From contig JALWRX010000059.1 in assembly GCA_027080505.1 (NCBI GenBank), positions 1 to 63,374 on the forward strand: a stretch of 63,374 nucleotides of DNA, written 5' to 3'. The DNA is from Ghiorsea sp. (GTDB taxonomy: Bacteria > Pseudomonadota > Zetaproteobacteria > Mariprofundales > Mariprofundaceae). Positions 22,200-32,267 of this stretch are shown one piece after another (the first letter of the stretch is position 1; each line of letters opens with the position of its first letter). The translations under genes were made by a program, and so were the position numbers. Below the pieces are notes generated by a model. It ran no database searches, was not told the DNA's origin, and was given only the letters and a program-made list of their open reading frames with translations.

Positions 22200-24662
22200 A
22201 TGGCAATCAAGAAAACTGAATTATATAGCTCATTGTGGGCAAGTTGTGATGAGTTGCGTGGTGGTATGGATGCCTCGCAATATAAAGATTATGTGCTGAC
22301 ATTTCTCTTTCTCAAATATGTATCTGATAAATATTTGAAAGATGAAGCGGGTGCAATGATTATTTGCCCAGAAGGAACTACCTTTCCTGATATTGTAAAG
22401 CTTAAAGGCGATAAAGAAGTCGGTGAAAAGCTGAATATTGTGCTCGATGGCATTGCCAAAGAAAATGGGCTGGATTGGCTTACCAATAAAGATAACGATT
22501 TCAATGATGAAGAGCGCCTTGGCAAAGGCAAAGAGATGGTGGATAGGCTCTCTAAGCTGATTGGTATTTTTGAAGGTTTGGATTTTGCCAGCAACAGTGC
22601 CCAAGGCGATGATTTGCTGGGCGATGCTTATGAATATTTGATGCGAAACTTTGCATCTGAATCAGGCAAAAGTAAGGGGCAGTTTTATACGCCAGCGGAG
22701 GTCTCTCGTATCTTGGCAAAAGTGGTCGGGATTACGCCTGACACCACGCAGGATAAAACTGTATATGACCCGACATGTGGATCGGGTTCATTATTGTTAA
22801 AAGCTGCCGATGAAGCCAAGAATGGCTTGAGCATTTATGGTCAGGAAAAAGATGTGGCAACCACAGCACTTTGCCGCATGAATATGATTCTGCACAACAA
22901 TGCCGATGCAGAAGTTGCGCCTGGTGGCCATAGCACCTTAGCCGAACCCTTTTTTAAGCAGGATAACACAGCACTTAAAACCTTCGATTTTGCTGTTGCC
23001 AACCCACCATTTTCCTTCAAAGCTTGGAACACAGGTTTTATCCCCGAAGATGATGTGTATGCCCGCTTTGAATATGGTGTGCCGCCTGAAAAGAATGGTG
23101 ATTATGCTTTTTTACTGCATATCCTTAAATCATTGAAAAGCACAGGCAAGGCAGCGGTGATTTTGCCACATGGCGTGTTGTTTCGCGGCAATGCCGAAGC
23201 AGATATTCGCCGTAATTTGATTAAAAAGGGTTATATCAAAGGCATTATTGGGCTGCCTGCCAACTTGTTTTACGGCACAGGTATTCCTGCATGTATTATT
23301 GTGATTGATAAAGCGGGAGCCAAAGCACGTTTGCAAAACCCTGACAGTGGCATCTTTATGATTGATGCCAGCAAAGGCTTTAAAAAGGATGGCCCTAAGA
23401 ATCGCCTAAGAGAGCAAGATTTGCATAAAATCGTGGATGTGTTTAATCATCAAATCACGCAACCACGCTACAGCCGCATGGTGAGCTTGGATGAGATTGC
23501 GAGCAATGATTATAATCTCAATATCCCACGCTATATTGATAGTTCTGCTGCTGAAGATTTGCATGATTTAAGTGCTCATCTCAAAGGTGGCATTCCCAAT
23601 GTGGATATTGAGGCATTGGATGAATATTGGCAGGTGTTCCCAAGTTTGCGGAAAGATTTGTTTGTACCGAAACGCGAGGGCTATAGCCAAGCCTTGGTCA
23701 AAGCCAACGAAGTGAAGAAAGCCATTCTAGAGCATGATGAATTTAAACAATTTGCCGAGCAAAGCTTAACCCATTTTGAGCAATGGAAAGCCCAAGCCAA
23801 TTTAAAAGCATTAAGCCAAAGCGATTTGCCGCGTGATGTGATTCATCGTATTTCAGAAGGGTTATTGCACGCCTATACGGACACACCCTTGTTGGATAGA
23901 TATGATATGTACCAAATCATCATGGATTACTGGTTTGAATCCATGCAAGATGATGTCTATGTCATCACCCAAGATGGTTGGCTGGCTGGTAGGCTAGTTC
24001 GACAAATTTTTGCACAAAAGAAAGATGGCAAAAATGTTTGGAAAGAAACACATGACTTCGAATTTAAGAAGTTGCGGTTTAAAGCTGAAGTTATCCCGCC
24101 TAGATTGATTGAGCAACGTTTCTTTAGTGAGGAATTAGAAGAACTGGCTAGCTACCAACAAAAAATGGATGCAGCCTCTCAAAGCTTGGAAAGCTTTATT
24201 GAAGAGCAACACCAAGATGAGGACTTATTAACAGAAGCAAAGAATGATAAAGGTAAAGTCACTCAAAAGCTTCTTACTGCACGTATCAAGGCTTTGAATG
24301 AATATTGTGCTGACCCTGATGAACTTGAAGCCCTACAACAGTGTTTGGTGCTACTTAAAGCAGAGGCAGCTGCAAAGAAGGTATACAAAGCGTTTAAACT
24401 TAAGCTAGATGAACTGGCCTTTGCAAAATATCAGTCACTTTCGCAAGAAGAGTGTCAGCTTTTGATTGTGGATGATAAATGGTTATCAACTTTGCAGGGG
24501 CAAATCATCGCTGAAATTGAGCGGGTGACGCAACAACTTGCCAACCGTGTTAAAACATTGGAAGAGCGTTATGCTGAACCATTGCCCAAGCTTGTGGAAA
24601 GTGTGGAAACCCTAAGCAACAAAGTGGACGAGCATTTGAAAAAGATGGGGCTTGTGTGGTGA
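22200..24662 (+). CDS. hsdM: Type I restriction-modification methyltransferase subunit HsdM
   Basis: 820 aa. SAM-binding motif DPTCGSGSLLLKA (about 188-200), catalytic NPPF in FAVANPPFSFK (about 269), and the N-terminal helical LWASCDELRGGMDASQYKDY typical of HsdM. The usual domain ends near residue 520; a further 300 residues form a charged, probably coiled-coil extension as in one large HsdM subgroup. It forms M2S with HsdS for adenine methylation and R2M2S for restriction. The stop overlaps the hsdS start. Confidence 0.95.
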   Translation: MAIKKTELYSSLWASCDELRGGMDASQYKDYVLTFLFLKYVSDKYLKDEAGAMIICPEGTTFPDIVKLKGDKEVGEKLNIVLDGIAKENGLDWLTNKDNDFNDEERLGKGKEMVDRLSKLIGIFEGLDFASNSAQGDDLLGDAYEYLMRNFASESGKSKGQFYTPAEVSRILAKVVGITPDTTQDKTVYDPTCGSGSLLLKAADEAKNGLSIYGQEKDVATTALCRMNMILHNNADAEVAPGGHSTLAEPFFKQDNTALKTFDFAVANPPFSFKAWNTGFIPEDDVYARFEYGVPPEKNGDYAFLLHILKSLKSTGKAAVILPHGVLFRGNAEADIRRNLIKKGYIKGIIGLPANLFYGTGIPACIIVIDKAGAKARLQNPDSGIFMIDASKGFKKDGPKNRLREQDLHKIVDVFNHQITQPRYSRMVSLDEIASNDYNLNIPRYIDSSAAEDLHDLSAHLKGGIPNVDIEALDEYWQVFPSLRKDLFVPKREGYSQALVKANEVKKAILEHDEFKQFAEQSLTHFEQWKAQANLKALSQSDLPRDVIHRISEGLLHAYTDTPLLDRYDMYQIIMDYWFESMQDDVYVITQDGWLAGRLVRQIFAQKKDGKNVWKETHDFEFKKLRFKAEVIPPRLIEQRFFSEELEELASYQQKMDAASQSLESFIEEQHQDEDLLTEAKNDKGKVTQKLLTARIKALNEYCADPDELEALQQCLVLLKAEAAAKKVYKAFKLKLDELAFAKYQSLSQEECQLLIVDDKWLSTLQGQIIAEIERVTQQLANRVKTLEERYAEPLPKLVESVETLSNKVDEHLKKMGLVW

Positions 24663-25873
24663 GCCAATCAAATCAAAAACACATACTAGAAGGCTATAAA
24701 CAAACCGAGGTGGGGGTGATTCCTGAGGATTGGGAAGCTGAAAGCTTGGGTCAGCTGGTTAGCATAACTAGTGGAGAGAGCCCTTCAAAATATGTGTTTG
24801 TAGATAGTGGTGTTCCATATTTTAAGGTTGAGCAGTTAAACAATCATTTTAAATATGCTGAAGAAACATGTTATCATTTTACAAAAGGCAAAACAGTGTC
24901 TGCACGAAGTGTTGTTTTTCCTAAAAGAGGAGCGTCAATTCTTCTAAATAAAATCAGAATATTTACTCAAAACTCTTTTATGGATACAAACTTGATGTCG
25001 CTGACGACATATGAAGGGCTTGATTCCGAATATCTGTATTATTTTTTGACCTATGAAGGTTTGGAGAGTGTTGCGGATACCACATCGATTCCTCAGATAA
25101 ATAATAAGCACATAATTCCATTTGTTATTCCACTTCCGGAGCCAGAAGAACAAACAGCAATTGCCAATGCGTTATCGGATGTGGATGGGTTGATTGGTTC
25201 GTTGGAAAAGTTAATTGCCAAAAAACGCGCCATCAAAACCGCAGCCATGCAGCAACTTCTCACAGGCAAAAAACGTCTGCCCCCCTTCGACAAAACCCAC
25301 ACAGGCTACAAACAAACAGAACTCGGCGAAATCCCAAATGATTGGGAGGTGAGTTCAATTGGAAGTGTTCTTTCAATAACAACAGGTGATAAGAACACCC
25401 AAGATAAGGATGATAACGGGCAATACCCATTCTTTGTTAGGTCACAAACAATAGAGCATATCAATTCATACTCTTTTGATGGTGAGGCTGTGTTAACAGC
25501 AGGGGATGGTGTAGGTACAGGAAAAATTTACCATTACATTAAAGGAAAGTTTGATTTTCATCAGCGTGTATATTTGATGCACAACTTTTGTGAACGTTTA
25601 AATGGATATTACTTTTATATCTACTTTAGTAACAACTTCTATGATCGAATTATGTCCATGACTGCAAAATCATCAGTTGATTCAGTTAGAAGGGAGATGA
25701 TTTCTGATATGAAGATTGTTTTGCCGCCTATTGATGAGCAGATAGAAATATCAAAAGTTCTGACTGATATGGAGCAAGAAACCGAAGCATTAGAACATCG
25801 CCTCAATAAAACCAAACAAATCAAGAATGGCATGATGCAGGAATTACTGACTGGTAAGACTAGACTGGTCTAA
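24656..25873 (+). CDS. hsdS: Type I restriction-modification specificity subunit HsdS
   Basis: 405 aa, GTG start inside the end of hsdM. Two target-recognition domains are seen, each opened by the same phrase: GYKQTEVGVIPEDWE (about residue 12) and GYKQTELGEIPNDWE (about residue 217). Each is followed by a conserved helix with the same motif (MQQLLTGKKRL, MQELLTGKTRL). This symmetric layout sets a bipartite recognition sequence, which cannot be predicted here. No frameshift or inverted TRD cassette is nearby, so phase-variable shuffling is not indicated. Confidence 0.95.
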   Translation: MVSQSNQKHILEGYKQTEVGVIPEDWEAESLGQLVSITSGESPSKYVFVDSGVPYFKVEQLNNHFKYAEETCYHFTKGKTVSARSVVFPKRGASILLNKIRIFTQNSFMDTNLMSLTTYEGLDSEYLYYFLTYEGLESVADTTSIPQINNKHIIPFVIPLPEPEEQTAIANALSDVDGLIGSLEKLIAKKRAIKTAAMQQLLTGKKRLPPFDKTHTGYKQTELGEIPNDWEVSSIGSVLSITTGDKNTQDKDDNGQYPFFVRSQTIEHINSYSFDGEAVLTAGDGVGTGKIYHYIKGKFDFHQRVYLMHNFCERLNGYYFYIYFSNNFYDRIMSMTAKSSVDSVRREMISDMKIVLPPIDEQIEISKVLTDMEQETEALEHRLNKTKQIKNGMMQELLTGKTRLV

Positions 25874-25912
25874 ATATTTAATTGTGTTTGATGGGCCATA
25901 GGGGAGAATCAA

Positions 25913-27766
25913 GTGGAAAAGCAAAACTTAAGTGAACTGTTTAGTGGTATGTTGTTTAAGATACCTGATTACCAACGGGGCTATGCTTGGGAAGAAAAGC
26001 AATGGAATGATTTTATTGAAGATATTGATGCGCTTATTTCTGATAGGAAGGTTAAATATCATTATACTGGTACCATTGTTACATTTACTCCCCCGAATCA
26101 GACGGATGTGATTTATAATCGCAAGCCCGTGAAGTGCGTTGATGTGGTGGATGGGCAGCAGCGATTAACCACAGTATGCCTTTATTTGTCAGTCATCATC
26201 CATGCTTTAATCAAAGAAGGATATGAAGATTATAAAAATGATATACCTGATTTTTTATTTTGTGGTGAAACAAGCAAACTAACCCCCGCGAATGGAACGG
26301 AAGATTTGTTTTTACAACTTCTTAAAGCAGGAACGCCACGAAACCAATTGAATACTCCCCATGAGAAGCGTTTGGCTGAGGCTGTAAAATATTTTTCGAA
26401 CCATATTGAATCGATTCTTGGCGATACTGATAAGGGCGTTGAGTATTTGGTTTCCCTTTATCAAGCAATTATCAGCAAATTACGCTTCACTTACTATACG
26501 ATTGAAGAAGAGTGTGAAATCGGTATGACTTTTGAGTTAATGAACTCTAGAGGAAAAGGGTTGTCAGTGCTTGAACTGCTTAAAAACTATTTTATGCACT
26601 GGGTTTCTCGCAATGTGGATGATGAGGAGGACAGGTCAGGTTTAACCAAAAAGGTTAATCATGTCTGGAAAGATGTTTATGAGAATGTGGGAACATCTAC
26701 TGGTACGGAATCTCAATGTTTACGGATTGCTTGGACACTTTATTGTCATCACCTACCCAAGAACTGGCATGGATATGATGGTTTTAAAGAAAAGGAATAT
26801 GTACCGCTTAGAGATTTTTCTAAAAAAAGTATGGCTGAAACTGAGCAGTTTCTCACTAGGTTTGTTGAAGGGTTGGCAAATGTGTCTTTGCACTATGCAT
26901 GTGTGGTAAGCCCTAAAGAAATAAACACTTCATCAAAGACTGAGTTACAATGGTTACATCGAATTCATAATACGGGAAATATTGCTAACTTCCTTCCTTT
27001 AATTGTGGCAGCACGCATTCATGTAATAGATAAAAAGGTGAGCGAAGACGAATATATTGCGTTGCTTAAAAGCTTAGAGTGCTTTTCTTACCGTGTTTTT
27101 TTGGTTGAGGGAAAAAGAAGCAATGCTGGTAAATCAAGCTTTTTTAGGTGGGGAAAAGAGCTATTTGATGGGGATAAGACCTGCTCTGAAATTACGACTG
27201 ATATTTATGGGTTGATTGATTATTATGTTAATGATCAAATTTTTAAGTATAAAATTAAAGAGCCATTCCAATGGTATGGTCGGAAAAGATTGTTAAAATA
27301 TACACTGTTTGAATATGAGCAGCATTTGTTGGATAAAGATAGTAAAGGTCAAGCCCCTCGTATCACATGGAAAGATTTAGCCAAAGATTCAACACTTGAG
27401 CATATTCTGCCACAAAACCCTGAAGAGAATTCTCATTGGCTAATGGTTTGGACTGATGAAGATATTAAAAAGTATAAGCATGATATTGGTAATTTCGTGC
27501 TTACAAGAGACAACTCGAGTTATAAAAATTTTGAGTTTGAAAGAAAGAAAGGTCAAGCTGGTAATGGTATTTGCTATGCTAACTCAGATATTCGACAAGA
27601 AAGAAAAATTGCAGATTATTCTGATTGGACTAAAGAAGAGTTGCAACAACGGCGTGAAGAACTTGAAGCTTGGATATTGGACAGGTGGAAAGTTCCTGAG
27701 GTTAGGCAACTAAAGGATATTGTCGAAGATGAAGACGAAGACAATGAGTTGGAGGGGAATGCATGA
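25913..27766 (+). CDS. GmrSD-type DUF262/DUF1524 restriction protein
   Basis: 617 aa, GTG start with GGGAG just upstream. The N-terminal DUF262 domain carries PDYQRGYAWEEKQW and the VDGQQRLTT motif (GmrS-like NTPase/ParB-like nuclease fold). The C-terminal DUF1524 domain has LEHILPQNPEE and HDIGNFVLTRDNSSYKN, the His-Me finger/HNH nuclease (GmrD-like). Fused GmrSD proteins are type IV enzymes that cut modified phage DNA (for example glucosylated hydroxymethylcytosine). Its place between hsdS and hsdR shows an accessory defence gene lodged within a type I operon. Confidence 0.87.
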   Translation: MEKQNLSELFSGMLFKIPDYQRGYAWEEKQWNDFIEDIDALISDRKVKYHYTGTIVTFTPPNQTDVIYNRKPVKCVDVVDGQQRLTTVCLYLSVIIHALIKEGYEDYKNDIPDFLFCGETSKLTPANGTEDLFLQLLKAGTPRNQLNTPHEKRLAEAVKYFSNHIESILGDTDKGVEYLVSLYQAIISKLRFTYYTIEEECEIGMTFELMNSRGKGLSVLELLKNYFMHWVSRNVDDEEDRSGLTKKVNHVWKDVYENVGTSTGTESQCLRIAWTLYCHHLPKNWHGYDGFKEKEYVPLRDFSKKSMAETEQFLTRFVEGLANVSLHYACVVSPKEINTSSKTELQWLHRIHNTGNIANFLPLIVAARIHVIDKKVSEDEYIALLKSLECFSYRVFLVEGKRSNAGKSSFFRWGKELFDGDKTCSEITTDIYGLIDYYVNDQIFKYKIKEPFQWYGRKRLLKYTLFEYEQHLLDKDSKGQAPRITWKDLAKDSTLEHILPQNPEENSHWLMVWTDEDIKKYKHDIGNFVLTRDNSSYKNFEFERKKGQAGNGICYANSDIRQERKIADYSDWTKEELQQRREELEAWILDRWKVPEVRQLKDIVEDEDEDNELEGNA

Positions 27767-29133
27767 GCGAATCACAGCATGTGGAGTGGAAAGAGTCGTG
27801 GCGGGATGAGTATCTGAAATGGATATGCGGCTTTGCCAATGCTGATGGTGGTTTGCTGGTGATTGGGCGCAATGATGCAGGTGAAGTGGTGGGCATTGAT
27901 GATGTGCATCAGCTTTTGGAAAGTTTACCAAATAAGGTGCAACAAATGCTGGGTATTATGGTGGATGTGAACCTGTGCGAGGAATCGGGTAAACAGTTTA
28001 TTGAGATTGTGGTGGAGGCTTATCCTTATCCGATTAGTTATAAGGGGAAGTATCATTATCGCAGTGGCAGCACCAAGCAGGAACTAAAGGGTGCAGCATT
28101 GGATCGCTTTCTTTTACAAAAGCAGGGCAAACGTTGGGATGGTGTGCCTGTGCCCAAGGTGAGCAGCGAAGATTTAAAAAGTGAGACCTTTGAATATTTC
28201 AAAACACAGGCGATTAAAAGCAAACGAGTTAGTGAACAAGATTTAAGTGAAAACCATGCGCTATTGCTTGAGCGCTTACACTTAAATGATGGCGATTATC
28301 TTAAACGCGCTGCAATTTTGCTGTTTCACCCCGATCCTGAACGCTTTGTAACGGGAGCTTATGTTAAAATTGGTTTCTTTGCGGCTGATGATGATCTTAG
28401 GTATCAGGATGAAGTGCATGGTAATTTGTTTGAGCAAGTGGCAGGTACGCTTGATTTATTGCGAACTAAATACATGAAAGCTGAAATTCGCTATGAAGGT
28501 GTGAGCCGCATTGAAGAGTATCCTTTTCCTGAAGCAGCCCTGCGAGAGGCATTGTTAAACGCGATTGCTCATAAGGATTATAGCAGTGGTGTGCCGATTC
28601 AAATCAGTGTGTATGACGATAAGATTATTTTCTGGAATGAGGGGCAGTTGCCTAAAAACTGGACAGTGGCACGACTGACCGAAAAGCATCCATCCAAACC
28701 CTATAATCCTGATATTGCCAATGCCTTTTTTCGCGCTGGGCTGATTGAATCATGGGGGCGGGGTACGCTTAAAATTATGAATGAATGTAAAAGTGCGGGT
28801 TTACCTGTGCCATCCTATCAATATGACCTATCTGGTTTTGTTGTGGAGTTGAAGGGGAAAACGCCGGGGAAAACGCCGGGGAAAACGCCGGGGAAAACGC
28901 CGGGGAAAACGCCGGGGAAAACGCCGGGGAAAACGCCGGGGAAAACGCCGGACATGATTCTTAATGTTTTGCGCCAAGATGCAGGATTGTCGATTCCAGA
29001 AGTGGCTCTGCGCATTGGTAAATCGGAAAGTGCTGTGGAACGTGCTATTAGAAAACTACGTCATGAAGGTAAGTTAGAACGCATTGGCCCAGCTAAAGGT
29101 GGTAGTTGGAAAGTATTGGAGGGGGAAGAATGA
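27763..29133 (+). CDS. AlbA_2/Schlafen-AAA_4 protein with GKTP-repeat linker and winged helix
   Basis: 456 aa; its ATG overlaps the previous stop. The N-terminal AlbA_2 domain starts HVEWKESWRDEYLKWICGFA with NADGGLLVIG. A middle GHKL-like region reads PFPEAALREALLNAIAHKDY. Residues 365-396 are eight GKTP units encoded by a 12-bp tandem repeat (28855-28950). The C-terminal winged helix is ILNVLRQDAGLSIPEVALRI. Such proteins commonly lie inside type I restriction operons, and are thought to regulate or modulate them; the function is not established. Confidence 0.85.
   Translation: MSESQHVEWKESWRDEYLKWICGFANADGGLLVIGRNDAGEVVGIDDVHQLLESLPNKVQQMLGIMVDVNLCEESGKQFIEIVVEAYPYPISYKGKYHYRSGSTKQELKGAALDRFLLQKQGKRWDGVPVPKVSSEDLKSETFEYFKTQAIKSKRVSEQDLSENHALLLERLHLNDGDYLKRAAILLFHPDPERFVTGAYVKIGFFAADDDLRYQDEVHGNLFEQVAGTLDLLRTKYMKAEIRYEGVSRIEEYPFPEAALREALLNAIAHKDYSSGVPIQISVYDDKIIFWNEGQLPKNWTVARLTEKHPSKPYNPDIANAFFRAGLIESWGRGTLKIMNECKSAGLPVPSYQYDLSGFVVELKGKTPGKTPGKTPGKTPGKTPGKTPGKTPGKTPDMILNVLRQDAGLSIPEVALRIGKSESAVERAIRKLRHEGKLERIGPAKGGSWKVLEGEE
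28855..28950 (+). repeat. 12-bp minisatellite, 8 perfect units (GKTP linker)
   Basis: GGGAAAACGCCG repeated eight times with no variation, in frame. Slippage here would lengthen or shorten the interdomain linker by four residues without disrupting the frame. Confidence 0.95.
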
Positions 29134-32100
29134 GTAAAGTCGGGCAAGTTGAACGGGTTACCCAAAACCAAGTGATTCAATTCTTCCAAGAGCAGTTGGG
29201 TTATGAATATTATGCTGATTGGCAGGATAGAGAAAACAACTCCAATATTGAAACAGAAGACCTTTCGCAATGGTTAAAGAAACAAGAGGTTGAGGATGCA
29301 GCCATAAGTCTCGCTATTCGAGAGTTAAAACGCGCTGCTGGTATGGGCGATGGCAAGAAGCTCTACCAAGCCAATAAGGATGTGTATTCACTGCTTAGGT
29401 ATGGCGTAAAGGTGAGGCAAGGGCAGGGAGAACAAACACAAACGGTTTGGTTGATTGATTGGAAGAACCCACTAAATAATGACTTTGCAATTGCTGAAGA
29501 AGTATCTGTGGTGGGGGAGCATAATAAGCGCCCTGATATTGTTTTGTATGTGAATGGCATTGCACTTGGCGTGATTGAACTCAAACGCTCATCCGTGTCG
29601 GTGACGGAAGGTATTCGTCAAAACCTCGATAATCAGAAGAAAACATTTATCCGTGATTTCTTTGCTACGATGCAATTGGTGATGGCTGGCAATGATACAG
29701 AAGGCTTGCGCTACGGCACGATAGAAACACCTGAAAAACATTATTACGCATGGAAAGAAGAGAACCCTGCATATAACCCTGAAACCGATGAATTAAGCGA
29801 TAAATATTTATCGGCTCAAAATACGGATGCAGGAAGTGATTTATTAAGTTTCGATATTGAAAACCTGTGTGGTAAAGAACGTTTTCTTGAAATGATTCAT
29901 GATTTTGTTGTGTTTGATGTGGGGGTTAAAAAATTATGCAGGCATAACCAATACTTTGGTGTGAAAGCGGCACAAACTCGCATACAAACGGGTGAAGGTG
30001 GCATTATTTGGCATACACAAGGCTCTGGAAAAAGCTTGACCATGGTTTGGCTTGCCAAGTGGCTTAGAGAGCATATAGACAATGCTCGCGTATTGGTGGT
30101 GACGGATAGAACTGAGCTTGATGAGCAAATTGAAGGCGTGTTTCAAGGTGTTGATGAACATATATCTCGAAGTGCGAGTGGCGCAGGGCTGATTGAAGAG
30201 CTGAATCATGCAGAGCCTTGGTTGATGTGCTCATTGGTGCATAAGTTTGGCCGCCATGGTGATGATGAAGGCGAGCAAGCGACGGATGATTATATCCAAG
30301 ATTTGGTAAGCACTTTGCCCAGTGACTTTAAAGCCAAGGGCAATGTGTTTGTGTTTGTGGATGAATGTCATAGGACGCAATCAGGCAAACTCCATGAAGC
30401 GATGAAAACCATTTTACCTGAAGCCGTGTTTGTGGGCTTTACGGGCACACCGCTGCTAAAAAAAGATAAACAAAAAAGTATTGAGGTGTTTGGCTCATTT
30501 ATTCATACATATAGATTTGATGAAGCCGTGGCTGATGGTGTGGTATTGGATTTGCAGTATGAGGCCAGAGATATTGACCAATATTTAACCTCTGAAGACA
30601 AGGTTGATCAGTGGTTTGAAGCCAAAACGCGTGGCTTATCGGATATGGCGAAGGTGCAGCTCAAACAGAAATGGGGAACCATGCAAAAGGTGCTCTCTAG
30701 TCAATCCCGCCTTGAGCAAATTGTGAATGATATTTTATTGGATATGGATACCAAACCACGGCTAATGGATGGGCGTGGTAACGCAATGTTGGTGTGCAGT
30801 AGTATTTATCAGGCATGTAAGGTGTTTGAGTTGTTTAGAAGTACGGAACTCAAAGGAAAATGTGCTATTGTGACCAGTTATTTACCATCTGCTGCGGATA
30901 TTAAAGGTGAAGAATCAGGTGAAGGCCTTACTGAGAAACTTCACCAATATGAAATATACCAGCAAATGCTTGCTGATTACTTTGAGGTTTCTGCCGAAGA
31001 GGCAGTTAAAAAAGCGGATAAGTTTGAAACTCAGGTGAAAAAGCAGTTTAAAGAAGAGCCTGGTCAAATGCGCTTACTTATTGTGGTCGATAAGCTATTG
31101 ACTGGCTTTGATGCTCCATCTGCAACCTATTTGTATATCGATAAGAAAATGCAAGACCATGGTCTTTTCCAAGCTATCTGCAGGGTGAACCGATTGGATG
31201 GCGATGATAAAGAGTATGGTTATATCATCGATTACAAAGATTTGTTCCATAGTTTGGAAAGCTCAATCGAGGATTATACCAGTGGAGCTTTTGATGCCTA
31301 TGATGCCAAAGATGTTGATGGCTTATTACGTAATCGACTCGAAACAGCTAAAGAAAGGTTAGAAGAAGCAAGAGAAGTGACCAAAGCATTATGTGAGCCT
31401 GTGATGCAACCCAAAGAGCTGATTCATTATATTCAGTATTTTTGTGGTGATGTGGCGAACCCTGCGGACTTAAAGAAAAACGAAGCGAAAAGGGTTGCCC
31501 TTTATAAGAATGTTGCCTCACTAGTACGTGCTTATTGTAATATAGCCAATGAGATTCAAAAGGCTGGTTATACAGCCCAAGAAGCCAAAGCGATTAAAGG
31601 TGAAGTGGAGCATTTTAGTAAGATGCGCCAAGAGATTAAACTGGCATCCAAAGATGAAGTGGATATGAAGCTATATGAGCCAGCGATGCGTCGTTTGTTG
31701 GATACGTATATTCGAGCAGATGACAGTGAAATATTGGTCAATTTTGAAGAACTCGGCTTGGTTGAACTGATTGTTGAGAAAGCCAAACAAAATCCAGTGA
31801 ACCCTAGTGATGGTAGAGTGCCAGAAGCCATGGCCGAAACCATTGAGAATAATGTGCGCAAAGCCATTATTGATGGGCAACCGATTAACCCAAAATTTTA
31901 TGAAAAAATGTCTGAACTTTTAGATGCTCTGATTAAGCAGAGACGAAAAGAGGCCATTTCATACCAACAGTATTTGGAAGAAGTGAAGAGAATTGCTTCC
32001 AAAGTTTCAAAACCAGAGGGTGGTAAACAATACCCAAGCTCTATGGATACACGCGGCAAGCAATCGCTGTATGATAATTTGGGTAATGATGAAGATTTGG

Positions 32101-32267
32101 TTTTGTCGATTGATGAGGCTGTTCGTAGTAGTAAAAAAGCAGATTGGAAATCCAATCCATTTAAGCAACGAAAAGTTGAGAGAGCAGTACATGAGGTTGC
32201 TGCAGATTATAAGGTTGACGTGAAAGCCGTGGTTGAGCTTGTGAAGAATCAGGAAGAGTATGATTAA
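29130..32267 (+). CDS. hsdR: Type I restriction endonuclease subunit HsdR
   Basis: 1045 aa from ATG 29130 (GGAGGGGGAAG before it; ATG overlaps the previous stop). The nuclease core has DIVLYVNGIALGVIELKRSS (PD-ExK, about residues 133-152). The SF2 motor follows: Walker A HTQGSGKSLT, DECH box FVDECHRTQSG, GFTGTPLL, and motif VI-like QAICRVNRLDG. It translocates and cuts unmodified DNA with HsdM and HsdS. Full length, no defects seen. It overlaps the next gene by 8 bp. Confidence 0.96.
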   Translation: MSKVGQVERVTQNQVIQFFQEQLGYEYYADWQDRENNSNIETEDLSQWLKKQEVEDAAISLAIRELKRAAGMGDGKKLYQANKDVYSLLRYGVKVRQGQGEQTQTVWLIDWKNPLNNDFAIAEEVSVVGEHNKRPDIVLYVNGIALGVIELKRSSVSVTEGIRQNLDNQKKTFIRDFFATMQLVMAGNDTEGLRYGTIETPEKHYYAWKEENPAYNPETDELSDKYLSAQNTDAGSDLLSFDIENLCGKERFLEMIHDFVVFDVGVKKLCRHNQYFGVKAAQTRIQTGEGGIIWHTQGSGKSLTMVWLAKWLREHIDNARVLVVTDRTELDEQIEGVFQGVDEHISRSASGAGLIEELNHAEPWLMCSLVHKFGRHGDDEGEQATDDYIQDLVSTLPSDFKAKGNVFVFVDECHRTQSGKLHEAMKTILPEAVFVGFTGTPLLKKDKQKSIEVFGSFIHTYRFDEAVADGVVLDLQYEARDIDQYLTSEDKVDQWFEAKTRGLSDMAKVQLKQKWGTMQKVLSSQSRLEQIVNDILLDMDTKPRLMDGRGNAMLVCSSIYQACKVFELFRSTELKGKCAIVTSYLPSAADIKGEESGEGLTEKLHQYEIYQQMLADYFEVSAEEAVKKADKFETQVKKQFKEEPGQMRLLIVVDKLLTGFDAPSATYLYIDKKMQDHGLFQAICRVNRLDGDDKEYGYIIDYKDLFHSLESSIEDYTSGAFDAYDAKDVDGLLRNRLETAKERLEEAREVTKALCEPVMQPKELIHYIQYFCGDVANPADLKKNEAKRVALYKNVASLVRAYCNIANEIQKAGYTAQEAKAIKGEVEHFSKMRQEIKLASKDEVDMKLYEPAMRRLLDTYIRADDSEILVNFEELGLVELIVEKAKQNPVNPSDGRVPEAMAETIENNVRKAIIDGQPINPKFYEKMSELLDALIKQRRKEAISYQQYLEEVKRIASKVSKPEGGKQYPSSMDTRGKQSLYDNLGNDEDLVLSIDEAVRSSKKADWKSNPFKQRKVERAVHEVAADYKVDVKAVVELVKNQEEYD

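Noticed and set aside
24656-25873. Phase-variable hsdS with exchangeable TRDs
   Set aside because: The two GYKQTE phrases are the normal internal symmetry of HsdS; no second hsdS, inverted cassette or recombinase lies beside it.
28818-29015. Minus-strand frame with repeated GVFP units
   Set aside because: It is the complement of the in-frame GKTP minisatellite of the AlbA_2 gene.
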